Below, one piece after another: positions 9,294 through 20,427 of a stretch of DNA of 64,000 nucleotides (the first letter of the stretch is position 1; each line of letters begins with the position of its first letter). Origin of the DNA: Chthonobacter albigriseus. Its GTDB lineage: Bacteria > Pseudomonadota > Alphaproteobacteria > Rhizobiales > Pleomorphomonadaceae. The position numbers and the translations under genes are program-made. The notes under the pieces are model-generated. The model saw nothing but the letters and a program-made list of their open reading frames with translations, was not told the DNA's origin and did not search any database. The stretch covers positions 1 to 64,000 of the forward strand of contig NZ_JACDIT010000002.1 of NCBI RefSeq assembly GCF_013839445.1, read 5' to 3'.

Positions 9294-11948
9294 ATGAATG
9301 TCGTGATCGTGGAATCGCCTGCCAAGGCGAAGACCATCAACAAATACCTCGGTGGCGACTACACGGTCCTGGCGTCCTACGGCCACGTGCGCGACCTCCC
9401 CGCCAAGGACGGCTCCGTCGACCCGGAAGCCGACTTCAAGATGCTCTGGGAGGTGGACTCCAAGTCCGCCAAGCGCCTGAACGATATTGCCGCTGCAGTG
9501 AAGACCGCCGATCGCCTGATCCTGGCAACCGACCCGGATCGCGAGGGCGAGGCCATCTCCTGGCATGTGCTGGAAGTGCTCAACGCCAAGCGCGTGCTGA
9601 AGGGCAAGCCGGTGCAGCGGGTGGTGTTCAATGCCATCACCAAGCAGGCGGTGCTGGAGGCGATGGCCAAGCCGCGCGACATCGACGAGCCGCTCGTGTC
9701 GGCCTACCTGGCTCGCCGCGCGCTCGACTATCTCGTGGGCTTCACGCTGTCGCCGGTGCTCTGGCGCAAGCTGCCGGGCGCCCGCTCGGCCGGCCGTGTC
9801 CAGTCGGTGGCGCTGCGGCTGGTCTGCGACCGCGAGAACGAGATCGAGATCTTCAAGCCGCAGGAATACTGGACGCTGATCGCCCGGCTGGCGACGCCAG
9901 CCAACGAAGAGTTCGAGGCGCGGCTGTCGGAGTGGGATGGCAAGAAGACCGGCCGTCTCGACGTCAAGGACGAGGCGAGCGCCACGGCCATCCGCACCTT
10001 CATGGAAAAGGCGACCTATTCCGTCTCGTCCGTTGAATCGCGGCCGCAGAAGCGCAATCCCTATCCGCCGTTCACCACCTCCACGCTGCAGATGGAGGCC
10101 TCGCGCAAGCTCGGCTTTTCCGCGCAGCGAACCATGCAGGTCGCCCAGCGGCTCTACGAGGGCGTCGATGTCGGCGGGGAGACCGTCGGTCTGATCACCT
10201 ACATGCGCACCGACGGCGTGCAGATCGCACCGGAGGCGATCACCGCCACCCGCGCGGTCATCGCCAAGGAATACGGCGACCGCTACCTGCCGAAGTCACC
10301 GCGCCTCTACTCCACCAAGGCGAAGAACGCCCAGGAGGCCCACGAGGCTATCCGCCCGACCGATCTGTCGCGGCTGCCGAAGGCGGTGTCGCGCTTCCTC
10401 GACGACGAGCAGGCCCGGCTCTACGACCTGATCTGGAAGCGCACGGTGGCGAGCCAGATGGAGAGCGCCGACTTCGAGCGCACCACGGTCGACATCGCGG
10501 CGGCCTTCGAGAGCCGCTCGGCGGGTCTGCGGGCCACCGGCCAGGTGCTGAAGTTCGACGGCTTCCTCACCCTCTACACCGAATCCAAGGACGACGAGGA
10601 CGACGAGGAGGGCGGCCGCCTGCCGCGGATGGCGAGCGGCGATCCCTTGAAGCGGGTCGACAAGCCCGGCCATCCGGCGATCACCTCGACGCAGCACTTC
10701 ACCGAGCCGCCGCCGCGCTACACGGAAGCGACGCTGGTGAAGAAGATGGAGGAGCTCGGCATCGGGCGTCCGTCCACCTATGCCGCCACGCTCGCCACCC
10801 TGCGCGACCGCGAATACGTGAACGTCGACAAGAAGCGGCTGGTCCCGTCCGACAAGGGCCGGCTCGTCACCGCTTTCCTGGAGAGCTTCTTCGAGCGCTG
10901 GGTCGAGTACGACTTCACCGCCAGCCTGGAGGAGGAGCTCGACAAGGTCTCGGCCGGCGAAGCGGACTGGCGCGAGGTGCTCAGGCGTTTCTGGAAGAGC
11001 TTCTCGGCGCATGTGGCCGAGGTGAAGGACCTGCGCGTGTCCGAGGTGCTGGACGCGCTCAACGAGGAGTTGGCCACCCATGTCTTCCCGGAGCGGGCGG
11101 ACGGGGCGGATCCGCGCACCTGCCCGACCTGCGGCACCGGCCGGCTTTCGCTGAAGCTCGGCAAGTTCGGCGCCTTCATCGGCTGCTCCAACTATCCGGA
11201 ATGCCGCTACACCCGCCAGCTCGGCAACGGCAACGGCGAGGAGCAGGCGGCCGAAGGCCTCGGCGGGGACGGCGTGAAGCTGCTCGGCACCGATCCGAAG
11301 AGTGGCCTGGAGGTCACCCTGCGGGTCGGACGGTTCGGGCCCTACGTCCAGCTCGGCGAAGGCGATAAGCCCAAGCGCGCGTCGCTGCCGAAAGGCTGGT
11401 CCGCCGAAGCGATGGACCTGGAGAAGGCGCTGCGGCTCCTGGAGCTGCCGCGCGCCGTCGGCGTGCATCCGGAAACCGGCAAGCCGATCGAGTCCAACAT
11501 CGGCCGCTACGGCCCCTACGTCTCGCACGACGGCGTCTACGCCAACCTCGATTCCGTCGAGGAGGTGTTCTCGGTCGGTCTCAACCGCGCCGTTGCCGTG
11601 CTTGCGGAGAAGAAGGACAAGGGCGCCCGGGCCAGAGCCACGCCGGCGGCCCTGAAGAGCCTCGGGGAGCATCCGGAGGGTGGCGGCGAGATCACCGTGC
11701 GCGACGGCCGCTACGGGCCCTACGTCGCCTGGGGCAAGGTCTACGCCACCTTGCCGAAGGGATCGGACCCGCAGGCCGTCACCGTCGAGCAGGCGATCGC
11801 ACTGATCACGGAAAAGAGCGGCAAGGCACCGACGAAGGGTCGCGGAGCCGCATCGAAGTCCGCCGCCGCCGCTTCCGCACCGGGCGCCTCAAAGTCCAAG
11901 AAGAAAACCACGAAAACAACGACCTCGAAGAAGAAGGAAGGCGCCTGA
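9294..11948 (+). CDS. topA: DNA topoisomerase I
   Basis: TopA relaxes negative supercoils by single-strand passage. The 884-residue enzyme shows the TOPRIM domain (VVIVESPAKAKTINKYLGG from residue 3; DPDREGEAISWH at about 81), SAGRVQSVALRLV, the catalytic tyrosine Y303 in ITYMRTDG, and GRPSTYAATLATLRDREYV. A Cys4 zinc ribbon follows (CPTCGTG ... CSNYPEC, about 607-645), then repeated C-terminal domains with GRFGPYV/GRYGPYV, and a Lys/Thr/Ser tail (KKKTTKTTTSKKK) of the sort that binds DNA or RNA polymerase. Length is normal for alphaproteobacteria. Confidence 0.98.
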   Translation: MNVVIVESPAKAKTINKYLGGDYTVLASYGHVRDLPAKDGSVDPEADFKMLWEVDSKSAKRLNDIAAAVKTADRLILATDPDREGEAISWHVLEVLNAKRVLKGKPVQRVVFNAITKQAVLEAMAKPRDIDEPLVSAYLARRALDYLVGFTLSPVLWRKLPGARSAGRVQSVALRLVCDRENEIEIFKPQEYWTLIARLATPANEEFEARLSEWDGKKTGRLDVKDEASATAIRTFMEKATYSVSSVESRPQKRNPYPPFTTSTLQMEASRKLGFSAQRTMQVAQRLYEGVDVGGETVGLITYMRTDGVQIAPEAITATRAVIAKEYGDRYLPKSPRLYSTKAKNAQEAHEAIRPTDLSRLPKAVSRFLDDEQARLYDLIWKRTVASQMESADFERTTVDIAAAFESRSAGLRATGQVLKFDGFLTLYTESKDDEDDEEGGRLPRMASGDPLKRVDKPGHPAITSTQHFTEPPPRYTEATLVKKMEELGIGRPSTYAATLATLRDREYVNVDKKRLVPSDKGRLVTAFLESFFERWVEYDFTASLEEELDKVSAGEADWREVLRRFWKSFSAHVAEVKDLRVSEVLDALNEELATHVFPERADGADPRTCPTCGTGRLSLKLGKFGAFIGCSNYPECRYTRQLGNGNGEEQAAEGLGGDGVKLLGTDPKSGLEVTLRVGRFGPYVQLGEGDKPKRASLPKGWSAEAMDLEKALRLLELPRAVGVHPETGKPIESNIGRYGPYVSHDGVYANLDSVEEVFSVGLNRAVAVLAEKKDKGARARATPAALKSLGEHPEGGGEITVRDGRYGPYVAWGKVYATLPKGSDPQAVTVEQAIALITEKSGKAPTKGRGAASKSAAAASAPGASKSKKKTTKTTTSKKKEGA

Positions 11949-12089
11949 ATCGCGCTGTAGCTGGGCGGTTCGGGCCGGTGCGCCTGCGGCAGACACGGAC
12001 GGCCGCGGGTCTGGGCCAAAGCAGTGTCGCGTTTCCGTATTCTTCACACCGATGTAGGACATTTTGGCAGTTCCAGAGAGTGGCTGCCG

Positions 12090-12905
12090 ATGAAGCCGTT
12101 GCCGTTGAGATTCGCCGACCGGCTGAAGTTGCCGACGAATCGGTCCGGAGAAGTGCGCAGGGCCGTCGTGCTCTTCGTCCTCATCGAGGCAACTTTGGTA
12201 GGAGGCATTCTCACCGCGATCTTCGCGGTCGTCGAACCCTCGCCGCTCGTCTTCAGCGTGATCGGTATAGGTTTGACGATCCTGGTTGCGCTACCGGTTA
12301 ATCTCCAGAGTTGCAAAGCCTGGATGAAGCTGTTGGATGCCAATCAGCAGTTGACCTGGACCAGCATCACGGACCCGTTGACGCAACTCCCCAACCGCAG
12401 GGCCTACTCTGACCGCATGACGGAGGTCGGTACCGATGACCTGGTCCTGGCCTTGGTGGATGTCGACCGGTTCAAGCGGATCAACGACGACTTCGGCCAT
12501 GCCACCGGCGACGAAATCCTCGTCGAAGTCTCCCATCTCCTGTCGTTTGCGATGGAGGGATCGGGAACCGTCTACAGAATGGGCGGCGACGAATTCGCCA
12601 TCGTGGGCGACGCGATCTCCAGCGAGCATATGCACGACATCCTCGATGCGACGCGAGAAACGGTGGCGAAGCTCACGTTCCACGCCGGATCCAGGCCGGT
12701 TCGCATCACGATCTCCGGGGGAATCTCCCATCGACGCCCGGGTCAGTCGTTGGATGATCTCTACCGAGCGGCCGACGCCGCCCTCTACGGCGCAAAACTC
12801 GCCGGCCGCAACAACATCTGGGACGACGCCCCGCAGGGGACGGGAGTTCCACCCCTGACGGTCGGCGACGACTTGGAATGGCGCCCCGCCAACCGGAGCG
12901 GCTGA
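12090..12905 (+). CDS. Membrane-anchored GGDEF diguanylate cyclase
   Basis: The product (271 residues from the ATG at 12090) has two hydrophobic helices at about residues 27-48 and 51-70 (VVLFVLIEATLVGGILTAIF and the next segment), a short linker, then a GGDEF domain: DPLTQLPNRRAY at about 99, DVDRFKRINDDFGHATGDEIL, and the intact active-site loop GGDEF at 165-169, ending in RAADAALYGAKLAGRNN. It should therefore make cyclic di-GMP. I see no RxxD inhibitory site five residues before GGDEF, so product inhibition may be absent. No sensor domain is recognisable beyond the short membrane hairpin. A GTG at 12024 could add 22 residues. It sits between topA and rnr, which usually adjoin in related genomes. 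Confidence 0.88.
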   Translation: MKPLPLRFADRLKLPTNRSGEVRRAVVLFVLIEATLVGGILTAIFAVVEPSPLVFSVIGIGLTILVALPVNLQSCKAWMKLLDANQQLTWTSITDPLTQLPNRRAYSDRMTEVGTDDLVLALVDVDRFKRINDDFGHATGDEILVEVSHLLSFAMEGSGTVYRMGGDEFAIVGDAISSEHMHDILDATRETVAKLTFHAGSRPVRITISGGISHRRPGQSLDDLYRAADAALYGAKLAGRNNIWDDAPQGTGVPPLTVGDDLEWRPANRSG

Positions 12906-12911
12906 TGGTCA

Positions 12912-15317
<2,406 letters not shown>

Positions 15318-15336
15318 TGCTCGGCAGCCCGGGCCG

Positions 15337-16617
15337 TCAGCCTGCCGGTTTCGGCGGCGGCAGCACGGGCGTCTCCGGGTCGCGCGGAGGATCCCCGTCG
15401 CGCAGGTCGCTCGCGTCGGCCGCTGCCGGCGCCTCGGCCTGTTCCCCGCTTTCCGCGTCGATCGCGTCCGGCGCGCGCTGGTCCACCTCGCCCGCCGCCG
15501 CGCGGGTCCGCTCGATCTCGCGCCATTTGGCGACGTTGCGGTTGTGATCCTTCAGCGTGGCGGCGAACACGTGGCCGCCGGTGCCGTCGGCCACGAAGTA
15601 GAGCTCGTCGGTGCTCGACGGTGTCGCCACCGCCTCCAGGGCCGCGCGGCCCGGATTGGCGATCGGCCCCGGCGGCAGTCCGGCGATGCGGTAGGTGTTG
15701 TAGGCGTTCTCCGCGTCGATGTCCGAGCGGCGGATCGGGCGGCCCAGCGTGCCTTGCCCGCCGACGATGCCGTAGATGATGGTCGGATCCGACTGCAGCC
15801 GCATGCCCTGGCGCAGGCGGTTGACGAACACCGCCGCGACGCGAGGCCGTTCGTCGGCGCGTCCGGTCTCCTTCTCCACGATGGAGGCGAGTGTCACCAG
15901 TTCGCGCGGCGATTTGACGGGAAGGTCGGCGCGGCGGCTTTCCCACACGGCCGCGAGGGTCTTCTCGTGCGCCGCCGCCATCTGGTCGAGGATCTGCTTG
16001 CGCGTGGTTCCGCGGCTGAAGCTGTAGGTTTCCGGCAGCAGCGTGCCTTCTTCCGGTATCGCGTCGATCTCGCCGGACAGCACGGTGTTGGCCTTGAGGC
16101 GTTCGACGATCTGGCGGGAGGTGAGGCCCTCGGGGAAGGTGACCTGGTAGAGGATGGCCTTGCCGGCCACCAGCAGGTCCATCACCTCGCGCATGCTAAC
16201 GCCGGCCGGGAAGGCGTACTCGCCGGCTTTCAGCTTCTGGTTCTGGCGATAGGCGTAGACGCCGCCGAGGAAGACCTGGCGTTCGGCGATCACGCCCTCG
16301 CGCTCAAGGGTGTCGGCGATGGCGTTGAGGCCGCTTCCGCTGGCGATCACCACGTTCTTCTGTTCGGTGAGCGGGCCGCGAGCGTCGAACTCCTGCTTGC
16401 CCCAGTAGAGCACCGCGCCGCCGCCGATCACGACAACCATCAGCACGGTGATCAGCGCATTGAGCGCCACCACCAGCGGGTTGCGGACGGACTGGGAGCG
16501 CGGCGGCGGCGGAGGCGTCTCCGGCGTCAGCGCCTCGCGCGGGCTCTTCGGATTGATCCGCTTGGCGCCGTCGGTTTCGGCACGGTCCGTCGGCGGTATC
16601 GGCGAACTGTCGTTCAT
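15337..16617 (-). CDS. mltG: Endolytic murein transglycosylase MltG
   Basis: MltG cleaves nascent glycan strands at the inner membrane and so sets their length. The 426-residue product has a Pro-rich cytoplasmic N-terminus (about 1-48), one membrane helix (about 49-70, LITVLMVVVIGGGAVLYW), then the YceG domain with TFPEGLTSRQIVERL, LLPETYSF and SIVEKETGRADERPRVAAVFVNRL, which carries the catalytic glutamate. LQSDPTIIYG and YNTYRIAGLPPGPIANPGRAAL complete the family pattern. A disordered acidic/Pro tail of about 70 residues follows. It ends the fab cluster, as in most Rhizobiales. Confidence 0.96.
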   Translation of the reverse strand: MNDSSPIPPTDRAETDGAKRINPKSPREALTPETPPPPPRSQSVRNPLVVALNALITVLMVVVIGGGAVLYWGKQEFDARGPLTEQKNVVIASGSGLNAIADTLEREGVIAERQVFLGGVYAYRQNQKLKAGEYAFPAGVSMREVMDLLVAGKAILYQVTFPEGLTSRQIVERLKANTVLSGEIDAIPEEGTLLPETYSFSRGTTRKQILDQMAAAHEKTLAAVWESRRADLPVKSPRELVTLASIVEKETGRADERPRVAAVFVNRLRQGMRLQSDPTIIYGIVGGQGTLGRPIRRSDIDAENAYNTYRIAGLPPGPIANPGRAALEAVATPSSTDELYFVADGTGGHVFAATLKDHNRNVAKWREIERTRAAAGEVDQRAPDAIDAESGEQAEAPAAADASDLRDGDPPRDPETPVLPPPKPAG

Positions 16618-16782
16618 GGTCCGTCCGGTTGCGATCGATGTCGTCGGTCCGTTGCCCGGCGGAAACGGAGGCGTCGAATCGCGACGCCTTCATCCGGTCG
16701 ACGCCGCGGGCCGGGACGATAGCACAAGCCACCCGACCAATATGGCGAAAGAGCGGACCGCCGCCGGCCCGCCCCCTCTTCG

Positions 16783-18048
16783 TCAGCCCTCGAAGGCGCG
16801 GAACACCACGGAGGCGTTGGTGCCACCGAAGCCGAAGGAGTTGGAAAGCGCGACGCGCACCTTCTTCTCCTTGGCCTTGTTCGGCACCAGGTCGATCTTG
16901 CTGTCCACCGAAGGGTTGTCCAGGTTGATCGTCGGCGGCAGGATGCCGTCCCGGATCGCCAGAGTGGAGAAGATCGCCTCAATCGCGCCGGCAGCACCCA
17001 GCAGATGGCCGGTCATCGACTTGGTGGAGGACATGGAGATGCGGCTTGCCGCATCGCCCACCAACCGGTGAACGGCGCCGAGTTCGATCTCGTCGCCCAG
17101 CGGCGTCGACGTGCCGTGGGCGTTGACGTAGTCGATCTCGTCAGGCGAAACGCCAGCCCGCTTCAGCGCCATTTGCATGCACCGATAGGCCCCGTCACCG
17201 TCCTCGGACGGTGCGGTGATGTGGTAGGCGTCGCCGGACAGGCCATAGCCGATCACCTCGGCGTAGATCTTGGCGCCGCGGCGCTTGGCGTGCTCCAGTT
17301 CCTCCAGCACCACGATACCGGCGCCCTCGCCCATCACGAAGCCGTCGCGGTCCTTGTCGTAGGGACGCGAACCGGCCGTGGGGTTGTCGTTGAAGCCGGT
17401 GGAGAGCGCGCGGCAGGCGGCGAAGCCTGCCACGGAAATGCGGCAGACCGGGCTCTCTGTGCCGCCGGCGACCATCACATCGGCGTCGTCGAGGGCGATC
17501 AGGCGCGCGGCGTCGCCGATCGCGTGGGCGCCGGTCGAGCAGGCCGTCACCACGGAGTGGTTGGGGCCCTTCAGGCCGTACTTGATGGAGACGTGGCCGG
17601 AGGCGAGGTTGATCAGCCGGCCAGGGATGAAGAAGGGCGAGACGCGGCGCGGACCCTTGTCGCGCAGCGTGTAGCCGGCTTCCACAATGCCGGCGATGCC
17701 GCCGATGCCGGAGCCGATCAGGACGCCGGAGCGGATCTGGTCCTCGTAGTCGGTCGGCTTCCAGCCGCTGTCCTCGACAGCCTGGGTCGCGGCGGCGACG
17801 GCGTAGACGATGAAGTCGTCGACCTTGCGCTGCTCCTTGGGCTCCATCCAGTCGTCGGGATTGTAGGTCCCGTTGGTGCCGTCGCCCTTCGGAATCATGC
17901 AGGCGATCTGGCAAGGCAGATCGTCCACTTCGAAGGTGTCGATGCGGCGGGCGCCGCTCTGGCCGGCGAGAAGCCGCTGCCAGGTTTCCTCGACGCCGCT
18001 GGCCAGCGGAGTGACCATGCCAAGGCCGGTGATGACGACGCGTCTCAT
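16783..18048 (-). CDS. fabF: 3-oxoacyl-[acyl-carrier-protein] synthase II FabF
   Basis: FabF performs the decarboxylative condensation that elongates acyl-ACP in type II fatty-acid synthesis. The 421-residue enzyme shows the catalytic triad C170 (VTACSTGAHAIGDA), H311 (NAHGTSTPLGD) and H348 (SMTGHLLGAAG), plus the glycine-rich C-terminus NSFGFGGTNASVVF. It lies downstream of acpP and upstream of mltG on the same strand. Confidence 0.98.
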   Translation of the reverse strand: MRRVVITGLGMVTPLASGVEETWQRLLAGQSGARRIDTFEVDDLPCQIACMIPKGDGTNGTYNPDDWMEPKEQRKVDDFIVYAVAAATQAVEDSGWKPTDYEDQIRSGVLIGSGIGGIAGIVEAGYTLRDKGPRRVSPFFIPGRLINLASGHVSIKYGLKGPNHSVVTACSTGAHAIGDAARLIALDDADVMVAGGTESPVCRISVAGFAACRALSTGFNDNPTAGSRPYDKDRDGFVMGEGAGIVVLEELEHAKRRGAKIYAEVIGYGLSGDAYHITAPSEDGDGAYRCMQMALKRAGVSPDEIDYVNAHGTSTPLGDEIELGAVHRLVGDAASRISMSSTKSMTGHLLGAAGAIEAIFSTLAIRDGILPPTINLDNPSVDSKIDLVPNKAKEKKVRVALSNSFGFGGTNASVVFRAFEG

Positions 18049-18225
18049 ACGCGGAACGCCTCCTCAAGAGGGGATCGATGAAGCCGGGCGCGTCTCACGC
18101 GCTGCTTGCCCTTGAAAGCAGCGCGGGGGCAGACGCGAGACCCGGCGGGTGCCATTGGCCGCGCGCGCCCCCGACGCACGAGTACAGGTGGTGTCGGCGC
18201 GGCGGAACCGCCACGCCGAACCGGA

Positions 18226-18465
18226 TCAGGCGCTGGTCGCCTTTTCCAGGAAACGGACCGCGTCGCCGACCGTGAGGATCGTCTCCGCCGCGTCATCCGG
18301 GATCTCGACGCCGAACTCTTCTTCGAAGGCCATCACGAGTTCGACGGTGTCGAGCGAGTCGGCGCCCAGGTCCTCGATGAACGAGGCCTCGATGGTCACC
18401 TTGTCGGCGTCCACGCCGAGGTGCTCGATCACGATCTTCTTCACGCGGTCAGCGATGTCGCTCAT
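18226..18465 (-). CDS. acpP: Acyl carrier protein
   Basis: AcpP carries the growing acyl chain on a phosphopantetheine arm. The 79-residue, strongly acidic protein has the attachment site DSLDTVEL with Ser37 and the usual helix II ([18 protein letters not shown]). It is followed by fabF. The 270-base gap to fabG upstream allows an independent promoter, although I cannot pick one with confidence. Confidence 0.98.
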   Translation of the reverse strand: MSDIADRVKKIVIEHLGVDADKVTIEASFIEDLGADSLDTVELVMAFEEEFGVEIPDDAAETILTVGDAVRFLEKATSA

Positions 18466-18735
18466 GTCAGGAAATCCTCACAGTTCTCAGATCTTTGGAT
18501 GAGGGGTTCGATTTCGGCTCAAGCGGTGGATCTTGCGGACGGATCCGATCCGGTCCTGCGACCCGATCCGAGAAGCGACCCGGAACCACGCGCGTGTGTT
18601 GCTCGATCTCGCGGATTTGCCGGTTTTCCCCGATTAGATCGGCGGCTTGGTACCATACTTCCGCCGCCTTGACCAGCGCCGCCCCAGTCCCCGCGGGGCG
18701 GCTCCACTTTTCCCGGACGAGCCGGAAAACGCGTC

Positions 18736-19473
18736 TCATATCATGGCGATACCGCCGTTCACGTGGAGTGTGTGTCCACTGACGTAGCCGGCTTCGCGGC
18801 TGGCGAGGTAGACGCAGGCGGCGGCGATGTCACCCGGGGCGCCGAAGCGGCCCATCGGCACCTGTCCGATCGCCGCTTCCCGCTGCTTCTCGTTGAGGGC
18901 GTCGGTCATCGGCGTCTCGATGAAGCCGGGCGCCACGCAGTTGGCGGTGATGCCGCGCGAGGCGACCTCCAGGGCGAGCGCCTTGGTCATACCGATCATG
19001 CCGGCCTTGGCCGCGGCATAGTTGGCCTGCCCGGGGTTGCCGGTGACGCCGACCACCGAAGTGATACCGATGATGCGGCCGAAGCGGCGCTTCATCATGC
19101 CCTTCACCGCGGCGCGCGATAGGCGGAAGCCGGAGGTGAGGTTCACCTCGATCACCTGGTCCCAGTCGTCATCCTTCATGCGGATGAAGAGACCGTCGCG
19201 GGTGATGCCGGCGTTGTTGACGAGGATGTCGAGCTGACCGGTGGTGCTCTCCACCTTGGCCACCAGCGCGTCCGCCTCGGCGCGATCGGACAGGTTCGCG
19301 GCCATCACGTGGACGCGGTCGCCCAGTTCGCTCGCCAGCGCCTCGAGCGCCGAAGCGCGGGTGCCGGAGAGCACCACGGTCGCGCCGCTGGCGTGCAGAC
19401 CCTTGGCGATGCTGCCGCCGATGCCGCCGGAAGCGCCGGTCACCAGTGCGGTCAGGCCCGATAGATCGAACAT
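18736..19473 (-). CDS. fabG: 3-oxoacyl-[acyl-carrier-protein] reductase FabG
   Basis: FabG reduces 3-oxoacyl-ACP with NADPH. The 245-residue short-chain dehydrogenase has the cofactor loop TGASGGIG at residues 12-19, NNAG at 86-89, and the catalytic Ser139, Tyr152 and Lys156 in NYAAAKAGMIG. It is upstream of acpP and would normally follow fabD directly. Here an oppositely oriented HD-GYP gene separates the two. Confidence 0.97.
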   Translation of the reverse strand: MFDLSGLTALVTGASGGIGGSIAKGLHASGATVVLSGTRASALEALASELGDRVHVMAANLSDRAEADALVAKVESTTGQLDILVNNAGITRDGLFIRMKDDDWDQVIEVNLTSGFRLSRAAVKGMMKRRFGRIIGITSVVGVTGNPGQANYAAAKAGMIGMTKALALEVASRGITANCVAPGFIETPMTDALNEKQREAAIGQVPMGRFGAPGDIAAACVYLASREAGYVSGHTLHVNGGIAMI

Positions 19474-19694
19474 GGGCGTCGTCCCTTTCCATCATGGGAT
19501 GCCCGCCCGGAAGGCGGGGCTTGCAGCCGGCTGCGCTGTGACCACGTTGGCGGGCCGGTGTCAAGCCGGAAGCAGTTCGAGGAGGAATCCGCCATCGAAA
19601 AAGCAACAAGGGCGCTTGCGCGTTCCCGGCGCCTCGCGTTGGATAGCTTTCGCGTTGCTTGCGTCGGCGTCGCGCCGGTGTTCGGGGGGAGAAT

Positions 19695-20378
19695 TTGCCA
19701 GCGGCCGGGAGAAGTTCGACGGGACTGGTGGCGGCCGCCGAGCAGCTGCTGGTTGCCGTTGCAGCCGGGCGGGTGGAGGCGGTCGCCGAGCGGGATGCCT
19801 ATGCCGACCTGTTCGCCTTCCACGCCGGACTGCCGCTCTGTCTGACGCTACGGAGCCTGCACGGCGATCCGCGGGCCCTCGCCCGTCATTCCGCCGGGGT
19901 GGCGGTGACCGCGATGGCTCTGGTGACGCGGACCCGCCTGTCCGGGCGCGTGTCCGCGCGCCAGGTGTTCGAGGGAGCCCTCTTCCATGACATCGGCAAG
20001 CTGGAGATCCCGGACGCGATCCTTTCCAAGCCGTCGCCGCTGACGGACGCCGAGAGCGACCGGATGCGGGATCATGTCACCATAGGACACCGCATCCTGT
20101 TGCGGTGCCCCGGCATCGCGCCGGAGGTCGCCGAGGTCGCGCTTCGCCATCACGAGTATATCGACGGCTCCGGCTATCCCGATGGCATCGGCGGGGACAG
20201 TCTCTCCCCGCTGGTCCGGCTGGTCACCGTCGCGGATATCTTCACCGCCCTGACCGAGCCGCGGGCCTATCGCGAGGCGCAATCGGGCGCCGACGCGGTG
20301 CTCGCGCTGCGGTCGATGGGGGGCAAGGTCGACCCGTCCCTGGTCGACGCGCTCGCCGCGATCGTCGAGGCTACGTAG
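19695..20378 (+). CDS. HD-GYP domain phosphodiesterase (cyclic di-GMP type)
   Basis: HD-GYP proteins hydrolyse cyclic di-GMP. With the TTG at 19695 the product is 227 residues; GGGGGGAG just upstream is close but is the only Shine-Dalgarno-like match, and TTG 19659 is an alternative. After a short N-terminal region the whole signature is present: RHSAGVA, HDIGKLEIP (HD at 98-99), SKPSPLTDAE, HVTIGHRIL, HHEYIDGSGYPDGIGG (GYP at 160-162) and VADIFTALTEPRAYRE. No receiver or membrane domain is attached. It runs against the fab genes, between fabD and fabG, and its stop codon lies inside a triple palindromic repeat. Confidence 0.88.
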   Translation: MPAAGRSSTGLVAAAEQLLVAVAAGRVEAVAERDAYADLFAFHAGLPLCLTLRSLHGDPRALARHSAGVAVTAMALVTRTRLSGRVSARQVFEGALFHDIGKLEIPDAILSKPSPLTDAESDRMRDHVTIGHRILLRCPGIAPEVAEVALRHHEYIDGSGYPDGIGGDSLSPLVRLVTVADIFTALTEPRAYREAQSGADAVLALRSMGGKVDPSLVDALAAIVEAT

Positions 20379-20421
20379 CCGCTTTCGTTTCGAGAAAAAC
20401 GCTACGTAGCCGCTACGTAGC
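20370..20421. repeat. Three copies of the palindrome GCTACGTAGC
   Basis: Perfect 10-base palindromes lie at 20370-20379, 20401-20410 and 20412-20421, in the gap between the convergent HD-GYP and fabD genes. The first includes the HD-GYP stop codon (TAG). The spacer between copies 1 and 2 itself holds TTTC-GA-GAAA. Each copy can pair with either of the others, so a bidirectional terminator or cruciform is possible; no T-run follows. Confidence 0.75.
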
Positions 20422-20427
20422 CGCCGG

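Noticed and set aside
9058-9297. 79-codon frame before topA
   Set aside because: Starts with TTG, no ribosome site, no family pattern, and it contains the candidate topA promoter.
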